A DNA stretch of 64,000 bases. It comes from Amycolatopsis pretoriensis. Lineage in GTDB: Bacteria > Actinomycetota > Actinomycetes > Mycobacteriales > Pseudonocardiaceae. Location: the NCBI RefSeq assembly GCF_900107925.1, contig NZ_FNUJ01000004.1, positions 372,001 through 436,000 of the forward strand. Direction: 5' to 3'. Shown here piece after piece: positions 26,425 to 35,087 of the stretch. The position numbers and the translations under genes were made by a program. Position 1 is the first letter of the stretch. Each line of letters starts with the position of its first letter. The notes beneath the pieces are model-generated. The model did not search any database. It was not told the DNA's origin and was given only the letters and a program-made list of their open reading frames with translations.

Positions 26425-29412
26425 TCAGCGTCGTTCGACCGTGCTGCCCGGACCCAGGAGGTCCGCGCCGGCCAGCCGGGTGTCGTCGGTCACGCGGACC
26501 GTGAGACCGGGTTTGCCGGCGAGCGGCGTGAGGTCGACTTCGGGGACGTCGACGAGTTGCAGCGTGCGCAACTCGGACAGCGCGCCGAGCGGCCCCAGGT
26601 CCACCGGAGGACAGCTTCGCAGCCGGATGTCGGTCAGGCTCGCGGCCCACCGCGTGAGAGCCGAGATGTCCCGAAGCTCTGCGCAGGAGTCGAAGCTCAG
26701 CGTTCGCGGTGCGGCCAGGAAGGACACCGAAGTCAGGTCCGTGAGGTGGTCGACTTGGTACAGGGCCAGCGAAGGCAGGTAGCCCAGCGGAGTCAGCTCG
26801 GCCAGTGGCCGGGGGTCCTCGACCCAGCTCAGCTGCAGGTGTTCCAGGTGCCGGAGCCGCGCGAACCGTGACCACCCGTGGGTCTCGACGTCGGAGATGA
26901 AGGTGGTCAGGCCCGGGATGTCCGCGAGCGGGCCGATGTCGACGGACCGCGGCAGCGGGTTCCCCATCAAGGTGATGCGGTCCAGTGCGGTTCCGGCCAG
27001 CGAACGCAGGTCGAAGCCGGCGAGGTCGCCGATGCCCAGGCTCCGGAGCCGGGGCAGCTTCCGGACGAAGCCGAGGTCTCCGTGGCCGGACTCGAACCAG
27101 CAGTCGAGCTTTTCCAGGTACCGCAGGTGTTCCAGGCCTTCGAGCAGCGCGGGGTCCGTCACGCGCAGGTAGCCGTCCGGCAGCACGGCATCGGCCAGCA
27201 CGCTCTCGGCGTACTCGGCCGGGTCGAACCGATCCCGGGCCGAAACCAGTTCCTTCACCACGGCGGGATTCGACCGTCCGCCGTAGCGGGTCAGCAGCTC
27301 CAGTGCGCCCTGGCCGCCGATCAGCCCGATCGCGCGGACGGTCGCCGCGGCGGTCTCGGGCTCCGTGGGGTCGCATTCGGCGAGGAGGTCGAGCACGAAC
27401 TCGCCCGCTTTCCCGAGGATTTCGGCGCTGGTCTTGTTCTTGGGCGGGATCAAGGTCGCGGTCCGTCGGTGGATCTCCGCGCGCAACCGGTCGGGCAGCT
27501 CGGGCGAAGTTTCCAGGCACGCCAACGCCACCAGGCCGAGATGGGTGATCCGGCGGTCGAGGATGCCCTGAATCAGCTTTTCCCGCTGCGCCGGGTACGC
27601 GTGACCGGCCGCCATGACGACGACCTCGCGCCATTCGTCCCGGTCGGCGTTCGCGACCAGGACGCCGATGTCGTCTTCTTCGACCGCCGCCTTGGCGGCG
27701 AGGTACTCGCCGAAGGTCCGGTGGACGAAGTCGATCCTCCCCGGCACCGGCTCCCGCAGCACGCCGCCACGATCGAGCAGGTGCCGGAACACCTTGTGCG
27801 GGCCCGCGTCGATCTGGCCCATCGACGCCAGCTTCGCGGCGATTCGGGTTTCCGCGTCTTCGGCGGAGATGTCCGCGTGCCCGTTGCGGACCAGCCAGTA
27901 CGCCAGGTGCCGCAGCAGCACGAGCTTTTCGGTGAGCGACAGCCGGACGTCGGATTCGATCCGCCGTTCGAGGTCACGGCTGTCGAGCAGCATCCGCAGC
28001 GCGACGTCGTACAGTTCCATCCGGTTGTCCGGTAGCCGCCCGTTGCCTTCGTGGTGCAACGCGCACAACAGCGCGCACAGCAACGGGTTCTCGGCCAGCC
28101 GCCGCAGGGCACTTCGCGCGCCGATGGCCGTCACCAGTGCGTCGCGGCGCTCGTCCAGATCCTCGCCCATCGCCGTGTGCCAGCGGGTGACGAACGTCCG
28201 GACGTCGCGCGGGGTCATCGGCTGCAGCCGCACCTCGGTGAAGTCCTCGGCGGAGAGCCAGCCCGGGCCCACCGCGGCCGGCCGGGTCGTGACGACGTAC
28301 CGGGCGCGCGGGAACGTCTCGATCAGTTCGCCGAGCCATTCCCGCACCTCCGGGCGACGCTCCTCGGGCAGTTCGTCGATCCCGTCCACGAGCACGACGG
28401 CCCGGCCCTGACGCAGCCGCCGGTGCACCCAGCCCTTGGGCATCTCGTCGGCGATGTGCCGGCCGACGTCGTCGAGGAACCGCTCCGGCGCCGGCAACGA
28501 AGACCAGCTGAACTGGCGCAACCGCACCAGGAACGGCGTGAGGTCGTCCCAGCCGTCGACGGCCCGCAGCTCCCGGTTCGCGCACTGGACGGCCAGCCAC
28601 TGCAGCATGGTCGTCTTGCCCGAGCCCGCTTCGCCTCGGAGCAGGATCCGCCGGGTCCGCGGGAGGACGTGCTCGATCCGGTCTCCCGGGACGTCGTCCT
28701 GGTCGGTGCTGACGGTGAGGCTGAGGTAGGCGACAGACAGCGGGTACAGCCGGGTCGCCTCGGTCAGGCCCGCGCCGAACAGGGCCATCCGGTCCAGCGT
28801 GGTCACGACCTGGCGGCGGAAGTCCGCGGCGAAGTCGTCCGGGTGACGGCGTTCGGGCAACGCGGCCAAGACGTTCCGGACCGTCTCGAGGATTTCGGTC
28901 TCCCGGCGCAGGACCTCGACGAGCGCGCCGGGCTGGAAGCGGGGCAGGGTGCTGGTCACCTGCACCACGTAGGCGCAGCACTCGCGGAGAACGCGCTGGT
29001 AGAGCTCGGTTCCGTTGGCCGGTAGGAGGTTGGTGACGCCGGGGACGGTGCGGAGCAGGTAGCGGTAGAGGAACGTCGCGTCCAGGTCGGTCGCGAACAG
29101 GTCGTCGTCGGTCAGGGCGGCGCGGTCGAACGTCTCGCGGACCGCGTTCACCGCGGCCGCCCGTTCGTTCTCCGGCAACGAGCGGAACTCGACGTCGATG
29201 AACGGCAGCAGCCGGTCGGCGACCCGGGATTCCAGGTTGGTGAACAGCAGCTGGAGCTTGCGGCGGTCGTTCAAGCCCGTCAGCTGCTTCTCGAGCAGGT
29301 CGAGCGCCTTGGCTGAAGCGTCGGCCGCGATCGGGCGGTCGCCGAGCCAGATCTTTGCGGCGGCCTTCACCACCGCTGTCGTCAACGCGATCGCCGAGGC
29401 TTCGAGACTCAC
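26425..29412 (-). CDS. NACHT-domain NLR-like protein with C-terminal leucine-rich repeats
   Basis: A 995-residue STAND ATPase. The N-terminal helical region (1-230; start SLEASAIALTTAVVKAAAKI) resembles the helical NNH-type domains that precede bacterial NACHTs. The NACHT core has Walker A GEAGSGKTT (about 258-266), Walker B VVLVDGIDEL (338-347) and a TTRP sensor loop. A helical arm follows, then irregular leucine-rich repeats from about residue 755 to the end. Bacterial NACHT proteins of this layout protect against phages and are relatives of animal NLRs. There is no recognisable nuclease or TIR effector, so killing must come from the N-terminal domain. GTG start, 10 nt behind the cysteine hydrolase. 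Confidence 0.85.
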   Translation of the reverse strand: MSLEASAIALTTAVVKAAAKIWLGDRPIAADASAKALDLLEKQLTGLNDRRKLQLLFTNLESRVADRLLPFIDVEFRSLPENERAAAVNAVRETFDRAALTDDDLFATDLDATFLYRYLLRTVPGVTNLLPANGTELYQRVLRECCAYVVQVTSTLPRFQPGALVEVLRRETEILETVRNVLAALPERRHPDDFAADFRRQVVTTLDRMALFGAGLTEATRLYPLSVAYLSLTVSTDQDDVPGDRIEHVLPRTRRILLRGEAGSGKTTMLQWLAVQCANRELRAVDGWDDLTPFLVRLRQFSWSSLPAPERFLDDVGRHIADEMPKGWVHRRLRQGRAVVLVDGIDELPEERRPEVREWLGELIETFPRARYVVTTRPAAVGPGWLSAEDFTEVRLQPMTPRDVRTFVTRWHTAMGEDLDERRDALVTAIGARSALRRLAENPLLCALLCALHHEGNGRLPDNRMELYDVALRMLLDSRDLERRIESDVRLSLTEKLVLLRHLAYWLVRNGHADISAEDAETRIAAKLASMGQIDAGPHKVFRHLLDRGGVLREPVPGRIDFVHRTFGEYLAAKAAVEEDDIGVLVANADRDEWREVVVMAAGHAYPAQREKLIQGILDRRITHLGLVALACLETSPELPDRLRAEIHRRTATLIPPKNKTSAEILGKAGEFVLDLLAECDPTEPETAAATVRAIGLIGGQGALELLTRYGGRSNPAVVKELVSARDRFDPAEYAESVLADAVLPDGYLRVTDPALLEGLEHLRYLEKLDCWFESGHGDLGFVRKLPRLRSLGIGDLAGFDLRSLAGTALDRITLMGNPLPRSVDIGPLADIPGLTTFISDVETHGWSRFARLRHLEHLQLSWVEDPRPLAELTPLGYLPSLALYQVDHLTDLTSVSFLAAPRTLSFDSCAELRDISALTRWAASLTDIRLRSCPPVDLGPLGALSELRTLQLVDVPEVDLTPLAGKPGLTVRVTDDTRLAGADLLGPGSTVERR

Positions 29413-29422
29413 CGAGCCAACG

Positions 29423-29950
29423 TTAGCCCAGCACTTCCTCCGTGGTGACCACTTTCACCAGCGGGCCGTACAGCCGCATGATGTCCAGGGCCTTCGCGTG
29501 GCTCTCGTCGTCCACTCCCGCGCACGCGTCGGACACCACCGTTACCGACACTCCCGCGTCCGCTGCCGCCAACGCCGTCGACAGCACGCAGCAGTCCGTC
29601 GACACTCCCGCCAGCACCAGGCGCGCGCCGCCTACTCGGGTGGCCATGCGGGCCGTCCACTTGCCGAATGTTGTCGCGTCCACTGTGGACTGTGGCTGGA
29701 ACTCGGGGATCACTTGGTAGAGCGGGTCGTCCGGGGGGCGCAGCGCGAACGGCCACTGCTCGTAGTACTGCTTCCACGCCCCTTCCGGGCGCGCCGGCGC
29801 GATGAACCTCGTGAACACGACGTCGTTGCCGAAGGCCGTCACCAGGCGGTGGATCCGCGGGAGTATCTCGGCGAAGCGCGGGGTGAACCATTCGCTCGCC
29901 GGGGTGGCGAAGACGTTCTGCAGGTCGATGACCGCCAGGACCGATCTCAC
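29423..29950 (-). CDS. Isochorismatase-family cysteine hydrolase
   Basis: 175 residues with the complete triad of the family: Asp9 (VIDLQN), Lys97 (FGKW) and nucleophile Cys121 (GVSTDCCVLSTA). Members hydrolyse amide or imide bonds, such as nicotinamide, ureidoacrylate or N-carbamoyl compounds. The GTG start overlaps the permease stop by 4 nt. As last enzyme of the GntR-controlled salvage operon it may deamidate or open the base released by the upstream ADP-ribosylglycohydrolase-like protein. Nicotinamidase activity is possible but the metal-binding Asp/His set is not obvious. Confidence 0.87.
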   Translation of the reverse strand: MRSVLAVIDLQNVFATPASEWFTPRFAEILPRIHRLVTAFGNDVVFTRFIAPARPEGAWKQYYEQWPFALRPPDDPLYQVIPEFQPQSTVDATTFGKWTARMATRVGGARLVLAGVSTDCCVLSTALAAADAGVSVTVVSDACAGVDDESHAKALDIMRLYGPLVKVVTTEEVLG

Positions 29951-31386
29951 GCCGCCTCCTGCGCGCGGATGCGTTGCCGCGTCGACAAAGTCACCACGAA
30001 ACCGAGCGCCAGCGCCACCAGCACGCCGAGGTTCGCGTACGCCCACGAGCCGTCGCGGCCGCCCAGGCCGAACGGTTCCAGGAGGTAGCCCTGCCACTTC
30101 AGCCAGTCCGCGGCCGAGTTCGTCACCAGGCCCCAGCCCAGCGCCGTCGCCACCAGCACCAGCGCGATCGGCCCGAGCCGGACGTCGCCGTAGCGGCCGG
30201 CCGGTTCGAAGAGGTCGCGCTCGGCGTAGTCGCGCCGGCGCAGCAGGACGTCGGCGAGCATCACGCCGCACCACGCCGCGACCGGGACGCCCAGCGTCAC
30301 CAGGAAACCCTGGAACTGGCCGAGGAATTCGCCGCCGAAGAAGACGATGTAGACCGTGCCCGCCACCATGATCACGCCGTCGACGAACGCCGCCACCGGG
30401 CGCGGCACGCGCAACCCCGCCGAGAGCAGCGCCAGCCCCGACGAATAGATGTCCAGCACCGCGCCGCCGACCAGGCCGAGCACCGCGACGATCGCGAACG
30501 GCACCAGGAACCACAGCGGCAGCAACGTCGTCAACGCGCCGATCGGGTCGGCCGCGACGGCCTTGTTCAGGTCCGGCGACGAGCCGGCCAGCAGCAGCCC
30601 GAACACCAGCAGCACCAGCGGGGCCGCCGACGCGCCGAACGTCGTCCAGCCGACCACGCCCCGGCCCGACGACGACCGCGGCAGGTAGCGCGAGTAGTCC
30701 GCGGCCGCGTTGACCCAGCCGAGGCCGAAGCCGGTCATCAGGAACACCAGCGCGCCGACCCACTGCTGCGCCGAGCCGGACGGCAGCGCGCTGACGGCGT
30801 CCCAGTGCACGTCACCGGCCACGAGGACCACGTAGACCACCGTGAGCACACCCGTGATCCAGGTGATCCACGTCTGCAGCTTCATGATCGCGTCGAAGCC
30901 GAGCACGCCGGCGGCGACCGTCAGCGCGGCGACCACGACCAGCGCGATCACCTTCGTCGCGGTCCCGCCGCCCCAGCCGAGGCGCTCGAAGACCGTCGAC
31001 GTCGCCAGCGTCGCCAACGCCGTCAGCACGGTTTCCCAGCCGACCGTCAGCAGCCACGAGATCGCCGACGGCAGCCGGTTGCCGCGGACGCCGAACGCCG
31101 CGCGCGAGAGCAGCATCGTCGGCGCCGAGCCGCGCTTGCCGGCGATCGCGATGAACCCGCACAGCAGGAACGAGAACAGGATGCCGACGACGCCGGCGAC
31201 CAGCGCCTGCCAGAACGAGATGCCGAAGCCGAGCGTGAACGAGCCGTAGCTCAGCCCCAGCACCGACACGTTCGCGCCGAACCAGGGCCAGAACAGCTGG
31301 CGCGGACGGCCCCGGCGCTCGGCGTCGTCGATCACGTCGAGGCCGTTGGTCTCCACCTTCAGCCCGCGGGTTTCGGAACCGCTCAT
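29947..31386 (-). CDS. NCS1-family cytosine/purine-type permease
   Basis: 479-residue transporter with about 12 membrane helices. It shows the NCS1 features near the N-terminus (RQLFWPWFGANVSVLGLSYG) and the GFDAIMKLQTWITWITG and NAAADYSRYLP segments characteristic of CodB-like proteins. It imports nucleobases or nucleoside-like compounds by cation symport. It overlaps the kinase gene upstream and the hydrolase gene downstream by 4 nt each. Substrate is not deducible, but the operon points to a ribosylated or heterocyclic compound. Confidence 0.9.
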   Translation of the reverse strand: MSGSETRGLKVETNGLDVIDDAERRGRPRQLFWPWFGANVSVLGLSYGSFTLGFGISFWQALVAGVVGILFSFLLCGFIAIAGKRGSAPTMLLSRAAFGVRGNRLPSAISWLLTVGWETVLTALATLATSTVFERLGWGGGTATKVIALVVVAALTVAAGVLGFDAIMKLQTWITWITGVLTVVYVVLVAGDVHWDAVSALPSGSAQQWVGALVFLMTGFGLGWVNAAADYSRYLPRSSSGRGVVGWTTFGASAAPLVLLVFGLLLAGSSPDLNKAVAADPIGALTTLLPLWFLVPFAIVAVLGLVGGAVLDIYSSGLALLSAGLRVPRPVAAFVDGVIMVAGTVYIVFFGGEFLGQFQGFLVTLGVPVAAWCGVMLADVLLRRRDYAERDLFEPAGRYGDVRLGPIALVLVATALGWGLVTNSAADWLKWQGYLLEPFGLGGRDGSWAYANLGVLVALALGFVVTLSTRQRIRAQEAA

Positions 31387-32258
31387 CTCGTGGCCTCCAC
31401 CAGCTCGTCGATCTCCGCCCGGCGCGGTGCCGTCGCCGGGCCGCGGCGGGTCACCGAAAGCGCTGCCGCCGCGTTGGCGCGCACGGCGGCGTCGAGGAGG
31501 GTACTGCCGCGCAGCAGCTCCGCGGCCAGTACGCCGCAGTGCGTGTCGCCGGCGCCGTTGGTGTCCACCGCGTCCACGGGGAAGCCCGGCACGTCGGTGA
31601 CGCGGCCGTGCTCGTGGACGCGGCAGCCCTTCGCGCCGTCGCGGACGATGGCCACCTCCGGCAGCTCGCCGAGCACCTCGGCTTCGCGCGCGTTGCAGCT
31701 CAATATGTCTACAAAGGACAGTAAGTCGTGAAGGTCTCCGGGGGTGAGGTCACCGGCCAGCGGGCCGGGATCGAAAAGGGTTCTCGAGCCGGAAGTGTGG
31801 GGAAGCCACTCGGCGAGAGCCCTGCGATTGCTCCTATGCAACCAACTGTAGCCGGATACGTACACGACGTCGTCACTCGTTGGGAGGATGTTGGCGAGCG
31901 CCGCGGGCGTCAGCCGTCCTTCCGCGCCGGTGCCGGTCGCGAAGGTGCGTTCGCCGCTCGCGTCGACCAGCGCGACGACGACACCGGTGTCCAGCTCCGG
32001 CGTCGGTTCGTGGGCCAGTTCGATGCCCTCGGACGTCAGAGCGGCACGTACGAGATCACCGAAGGCGCCGGTGCCGTGGCTACCCGCGTAGAGCACGGGC
32101 GCACCCGAACGCGCGGCCGCGGCCATGACGTTGAAACCGCCGCCGGGCAACAGGTTCGTCGACGACGCCATGACGTCGCCACCCGGCGGAGGCAAGGCCG
32201 GCACCGCCATGACGAGGTCGAGGACGACCTGCCCGGTGTGCACCAGCCGCCCGGTCAT
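31383..32258 (-). CDS. PfkB-family carbohydrate/nucleoside kinase
   Basis: 291 residues of the ribokinase fold. The substrate-binding PGGGFNVMAAAARSG segment is at about 38-52, and the anion-hole/catalytic motif DTNGAGDTHCG has its catalytic Asp near residue 249. The family includes ribokinase, adenosine kinase and pseudouridine kinase. Position between an N-glycosidase-like gene and a nucleobase-type permease favours ribose or a nucleoside as substrate. ATG overlaps the ADP-ribosylglycohydrolase stop by 4 nt. Confidence 0.9.
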   Translation of the reverse strand: MTGRLVHTGQVVLDLVMAVPALPPPGGDVMASSTNLLPGGGFNVMAAAARSGAPVLYAGSHGTGAFGDLVRAALTSEGIELAHEPTPELDTGVVVALVDASGERTFATGTGAEGRLTPAALANILPTSDDVVYVSGYSWLHRSNRRALAEWLPHTSGSRTLFDPGPLAGDLTPGDLHDLLSFVDILSCNAREAEVLGELPEVAIVRDGAKGCRVHEHGRVTDVPGFPVDAVDTNGAGDTHCGVLAAELLRGSTLLDAAVRANAAAALSVTRRGPATAPRRAEIDELVEATR

Positions 32259-33250
32259 CGGCGGCGCAGCTTGAGGAGCTCGTCGACCAGCGGGCGGAAT
32301 TCGAGGCGGTTGACGGCCAGGACCGTCTCGACGACGTCGGGGCGGAAGACGCCGACGCCGTGCGCGGCGCCGAGCATCGCCCCGCAGATCGCGGCGACCG
32401 TGTCGGTGTCGCCGCCCAGTCCGGCGGCCAGCCGCAAGGCCGCGGGCGGGTCGTCGCCCATGGCCTCGGCCAGCGCGAACGCGGCCACGACGGACTCCTG
32501 CGACGCGACGGACGTGCCGATGACCCGGGCGACCGCGTCGGCGACGGCGTCCGGCGCCATGCCCCGCACCCAGCCGCGGGCCCAGCGGATCCGCGCGGCG
32601 ATCTCCCCGCCGGGCGCCCAGTGGCCGCGCTCCCCGCCGACAACGGCGGCGCGCTCACCCGCGTCGAGCGCTTCGGGCAGGCTCGCGCCGTCGACCCCGG
32701 CGGACACGGCGGCCGCGACCGCGGCGGCGGCCGCGATGCCGAGACTGGTGTTGTGCGTGACGCGCGCGGTCGCGACGACGGCGTCGACCAGCCGGTGCAG
32801 GTCCTCGGAAGGCGTGGCGATGCCGACCGGTGTGACGCGCATGGCGGCGCCGTTGGTCGTGCCCGTGCGGCCGGCTTCGTCGGCCGGGACACCGTCCTGC
32901 AGCCGGGAAAGCGCGCGTTTCGTCGACGGGCCGAGCAGGTCGGCGGAGCCGCGGCGGACCATGTCCGCTTCCCAGATGAGCAGGGCGTCGGCGAAGACGT
33001 GCGGCTCGACGGTGCCGCGGCCGTCGATGAGCAGTCGGGCCAGCAGGACGGCTTGTTCGGTGTCGTCGGTGACCGAGCCGGCGGGCATGGACGGCGCGAC
33101 CGGCTGTTCGGCGACGGCGGTCAGCAGGCCGGTGACGGGCCCGTAGGCGGCGGCGATTGCGGCGCGGGACATGGACTGCGTCGGCATGCCGAGCGCGTCG
33201 CCGACGGCCAGGCCGGTGAACGCGCCGAGCGCCCGGTCCCGCACGTTCAC
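32255..33250 (-). CDS. ADP-ribosylglycohydrolase-family protein
   Basis: 331 residues of the all-helical DraG/ARH fold, which binds two Mg ions and splits N-glycosidic bonds to ribose. Metal ligands are visible in SVTDDTEQA and in the C-terminal GGDTDTVAAICGAMLGA. The N-terminus has the GLAVGDALGMP signature. In this operon it probably cleaves or processes a small ribosylated substrate rather than an ADP-ribosylated protein, which is inferred from the kinase and permease partners. The GTG at 33250 overlaps the GntR stop by 4 nt; longer starts inside gntR are rejected. Confidence 0.9.
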   Translation of the reverse strand: MNVRDRALGAFTGLAVGDALGMPTQSMSRAAIAAAYGPVTGLLTAVAEQPVAPSMPAGSVTDDTEQAVLLARLLIDGRGTVEPHVFADALLIWEADMVRRGSADLLGPSTKRALSRLQDGVPADEAGRTGTTNGAAMRVTPVGIATPSEDLHRLVDAVVATARVTHNTSLGIAAAAAVAAAVSAGVDGASLPEALDAGERAAVVGGERGHWAPGGEIAARIRWARGWVRGMAPDAVADAVARVIGTSVASQESVVAAFALAEAMGDDPPAALRLAAGLGGDTDTVAAICGAMLGAAHGVGVFRPDVVETVLAVNRLEFRPLVDELLKLRRR

Positions 33251-33945
33251 CGGTGTCCGAAGGTGAGGTGGAACTGGAAGCGGTCGGGGTCCAGCAGGCT
33301 GACGACGCGTTCGACGAGCCGGCCTTCGACGTCGACCGAGGTCCGCTCGGCGCGGAGGAAGAGCTCGCCGATGCTGCGGCCGAGGAGCCCGGCGGCGCAG
33401 GCGTCGAGGCGTTCGGTGCTGATCCACTGGTCGCCGCCGACGGAGATCCGCCCGGCGGCTTCGAGGGTCTTGGTGAGGGAGCCGTCGCGGAGGCCGGTTT
33501 CGGGGAGGTCCGCGAGCAGGCCAGTGGCGGGGACGGTGGCGGTTTCGAGCGAGACGCCCCGGTCGCGCTCCCGCCGCAGCCGCCGGACGGCGACGTAGGC
33601 CGTCTCGCCGAATTCTTCTTCGAGGGCTTGGTCTTCGACGGCCTCGATGCCGAGGAGTTCGGTGGTGACGGGCGCACCGGCGTCGGCGAGGGCGCGGGCC
33701 CAGCCGATCCGCTGGTCGAGCTGGACGCCGTCGAAGGTGACGAACGAGCCGACGCCGGCCTGGGTGGAGATGAGCTCGAGCTGCTGGAGCTCGGAGAGGG
33801 CGCTGCGGACGGTGCCGCGGCTGACCTGGTACTGCAGGGCGAGCTGGTTCTCGCCGGGGAGCCGTTCGCCGTGGGCGAGCCGGCCCGAGCGGATCAGGTC
33901 GGAGAGGTCACCGACGAGCCGCTGCCGCTTGCTGTACATGTACAC
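33247..33945 (-). CDS. GntR-family (HutC/UTRA type) transcriptional regulator
   Basis: 232 residues: winged helix-turn-helix (about 5-70, with GERLPGENQLALQYQVSRGTVRSAL) and a C-terminal UTRA ligand domain (about 90-228). UTRA regulators usually sense a sugar or metabolite related to their operon. It is the first gene of the salvage operon. Its GTG start lies inside a TGTACATGTACA palindrome, so it probably represses itself. The alternative ATG at 33939 is two codons on. Confidence 0.9.
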   Translation of the reverse strand: MYMYSKRQRLVGDLSDLIRSGRLAHGERLPGENQLALQYQVSRGTVRSALSELQQLELISTQAGVGSFVTFDGVQLDQRIGWARALADAGAPVTTELLGIEAVEDQALEEEFGETAYVAVRRLRRERDRGVSLETATVPATGLLADLPETGLRDGSLTKTLEAAGRISVGGDQWISTERLDACAAGLLGRSIGELFLRAERTSVDVEGRLVERVVSLLDPDRFQFHLTFGHR

Positions 33946-33954
33946 ACCTGTACA
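33933..33954. promoter_or_regulatory. Probable GntR operator
   Basis: A perfect 12-bp palindrome TGTACATGTACA (33933-33944), followed 4 bp later by TGTACA (33949-33954). It overlaps the regulator's start codon and ribosome site, ideally placed for autorepression of the whole operon. Confidence 0.65.
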
Positions 33955-33972
33955 CCCCCGGGTTGTCGCAGG

Positions 33973-34611
33973 TCAAGCGGCGACCAGGTGCTTCACGTCG
34001 GCCTCGATCATCTTGCCGGCCTGCTCGGCGGTCTTCCCGCCGATGACCATGATGACCGCGAAGGTGCCCACGAAGATGACGGTGCTCAGCCACACCATGG
34101 TTTCGATGGGCAGCGTGAAGGCGCCGATCACCCGGGCGGCGGACTCGAGCACGAACCCGATCCCCCAGATGACACAGGTGCGGCGCATGAGCGCCTCGAA
34201 CTTCGGCGTGCCGGCGAGACGGTCCCAGGCGGCTTCGTTCTCGGCCTTGCCGCGGGTGAGGAACGGCTGGATCGTCTTGGTCATGATCGGCGTCGCGGTG
34301 AAGGCGGAGGCGAGGATGACGAGCCCGGTGATGCCGCTGCCGAGCGAGTCCTTGGCGATCATCATCCGGGCATCGCCGGAGACGAAGGTCAGCAGCATGC
34401 CGACGACGTTCGTGACGAGGACGACCAGCGCGAGGCCGTTGAGGGTGCGGTGCTTGGCGAACTGCTGGAGCGTCCGCGCGAGCGGGACGACGCCGCTGAG
34501 GGCGAGGCTCAGGAAGACGCTGACGCCGAGGGCGTGGAGCCCGTAGTAGACACCGATCGGGACGGCGATGTCGATGGCGAGGGACTTGAGCGGGGATCCG
34601 TTGTTCGTCAT
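33973..34611 (-). CDS. VC0807-like integral membrane protein
   Basis: 212 residues with about five to six hydrophobic helices. The opening IDIAVPIGVYYGLHALGVSVFLSL and a conserved loop WDRLAGTPKFEALMRR between helices 4 and 5 fit the VC0807 family, whose role is unknown. The start is ATG 34611; the longer frame adds a non-conserved Arg-rich stretch. It is upstream of the GntR operon on the same strand, with a gap of only 27 bp that holds the GntR palindrome, so it may be read through into that operon. No enzymatic motif is seen. Confidence 0.72.
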   Translation of the reverse strand: MTNNGSPLKSLAIDIAVPIGVYYGLHALGVSVFLSLALSGVVPLARTLQQFAKHRTLNGLALVVLVTNVVGMLLTFVSGDARMMIAKDSLGSGITGLVILASAFTATPIMTKTIQPFLTRGKAENEAAWDRLAGTPKFEALMRRTCVIWGIGFVLESAARVIGAFTLPIETMVWLSTVIFVGTFAVIMVIGGKTAEQAGKMIEADVKHLVAA

Positions 34612-34676
34612 GGGAAAAGCTTGTCGCGGCAGGGGGTGCGGAACGGATGCCGTCCGCCACGACTTCGGCCTGACAG

Positions 34677-35087
34677 ATGTCACGGCTGCGTCGTCGGGTC
34701 CGCATGGGAACCTTCTTGCGCGGTTTGCAGACCCTCGCCGTCTTCCTCTCCGCCGTCACCGCCGGCCTGTTGCTCACCTACAAGGCCGGGCACCCTCTGC
34801 ACAGCGCCGCGGCGTACACCGTGTTCGGCGTGGCGGTCGTGCAGGTGATCGCGGCTCTCCTGGCTTGGAAGCCGGGCGGTGGCTCGCCACGGGAGATCTG
34901 GTTCGCCCTGGGGTTCCTCGCGCTCGTGCTGGCGCAGGTCTTCCTCGGCATCGCGCACGTCAAAGCCGTGCACGTGCCGCTCGGGGTGCTGCTCTTCGGG
35001 GTGAGCCTCAGCCGCCTGAGTGCATGTCTTCCGCCTCGGGGACGCAGTCGTCGTCCGGGTCGTCCAGCCAGCCGTGTGGCAGCGTGA
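34677..35087 (+). CDS. Small four-helix membrane protein
   Basis: 136 residues with four clear hydrophobic helices between residues 12 and 112 and a basic N-terminus (SRLRRRVR). The last 25 residues are Arg/Pro-rich and overlap the convergent dus gene by 80 bp. That C-terminus looks like non-homologous read-through, so the natural stop may have been lost by a small frameshift after residue 112. It diverges from the VC0807-like gene. Function unknown. ATG 34704 is an alternative start. Confidence 0.6.
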   Translation: MSRLRRRVRMGTFLRGLQTLAVFLSAVTAGLLLTYKAGHPLHSAAAYTVFGVAVVQVIAALLAWKPGGGSPREIWFALGFLALVLAQVFLGIAHVKAVHVPLGVLLFGVSLSRLSACLPPRGRSRRPGRPASRVAA

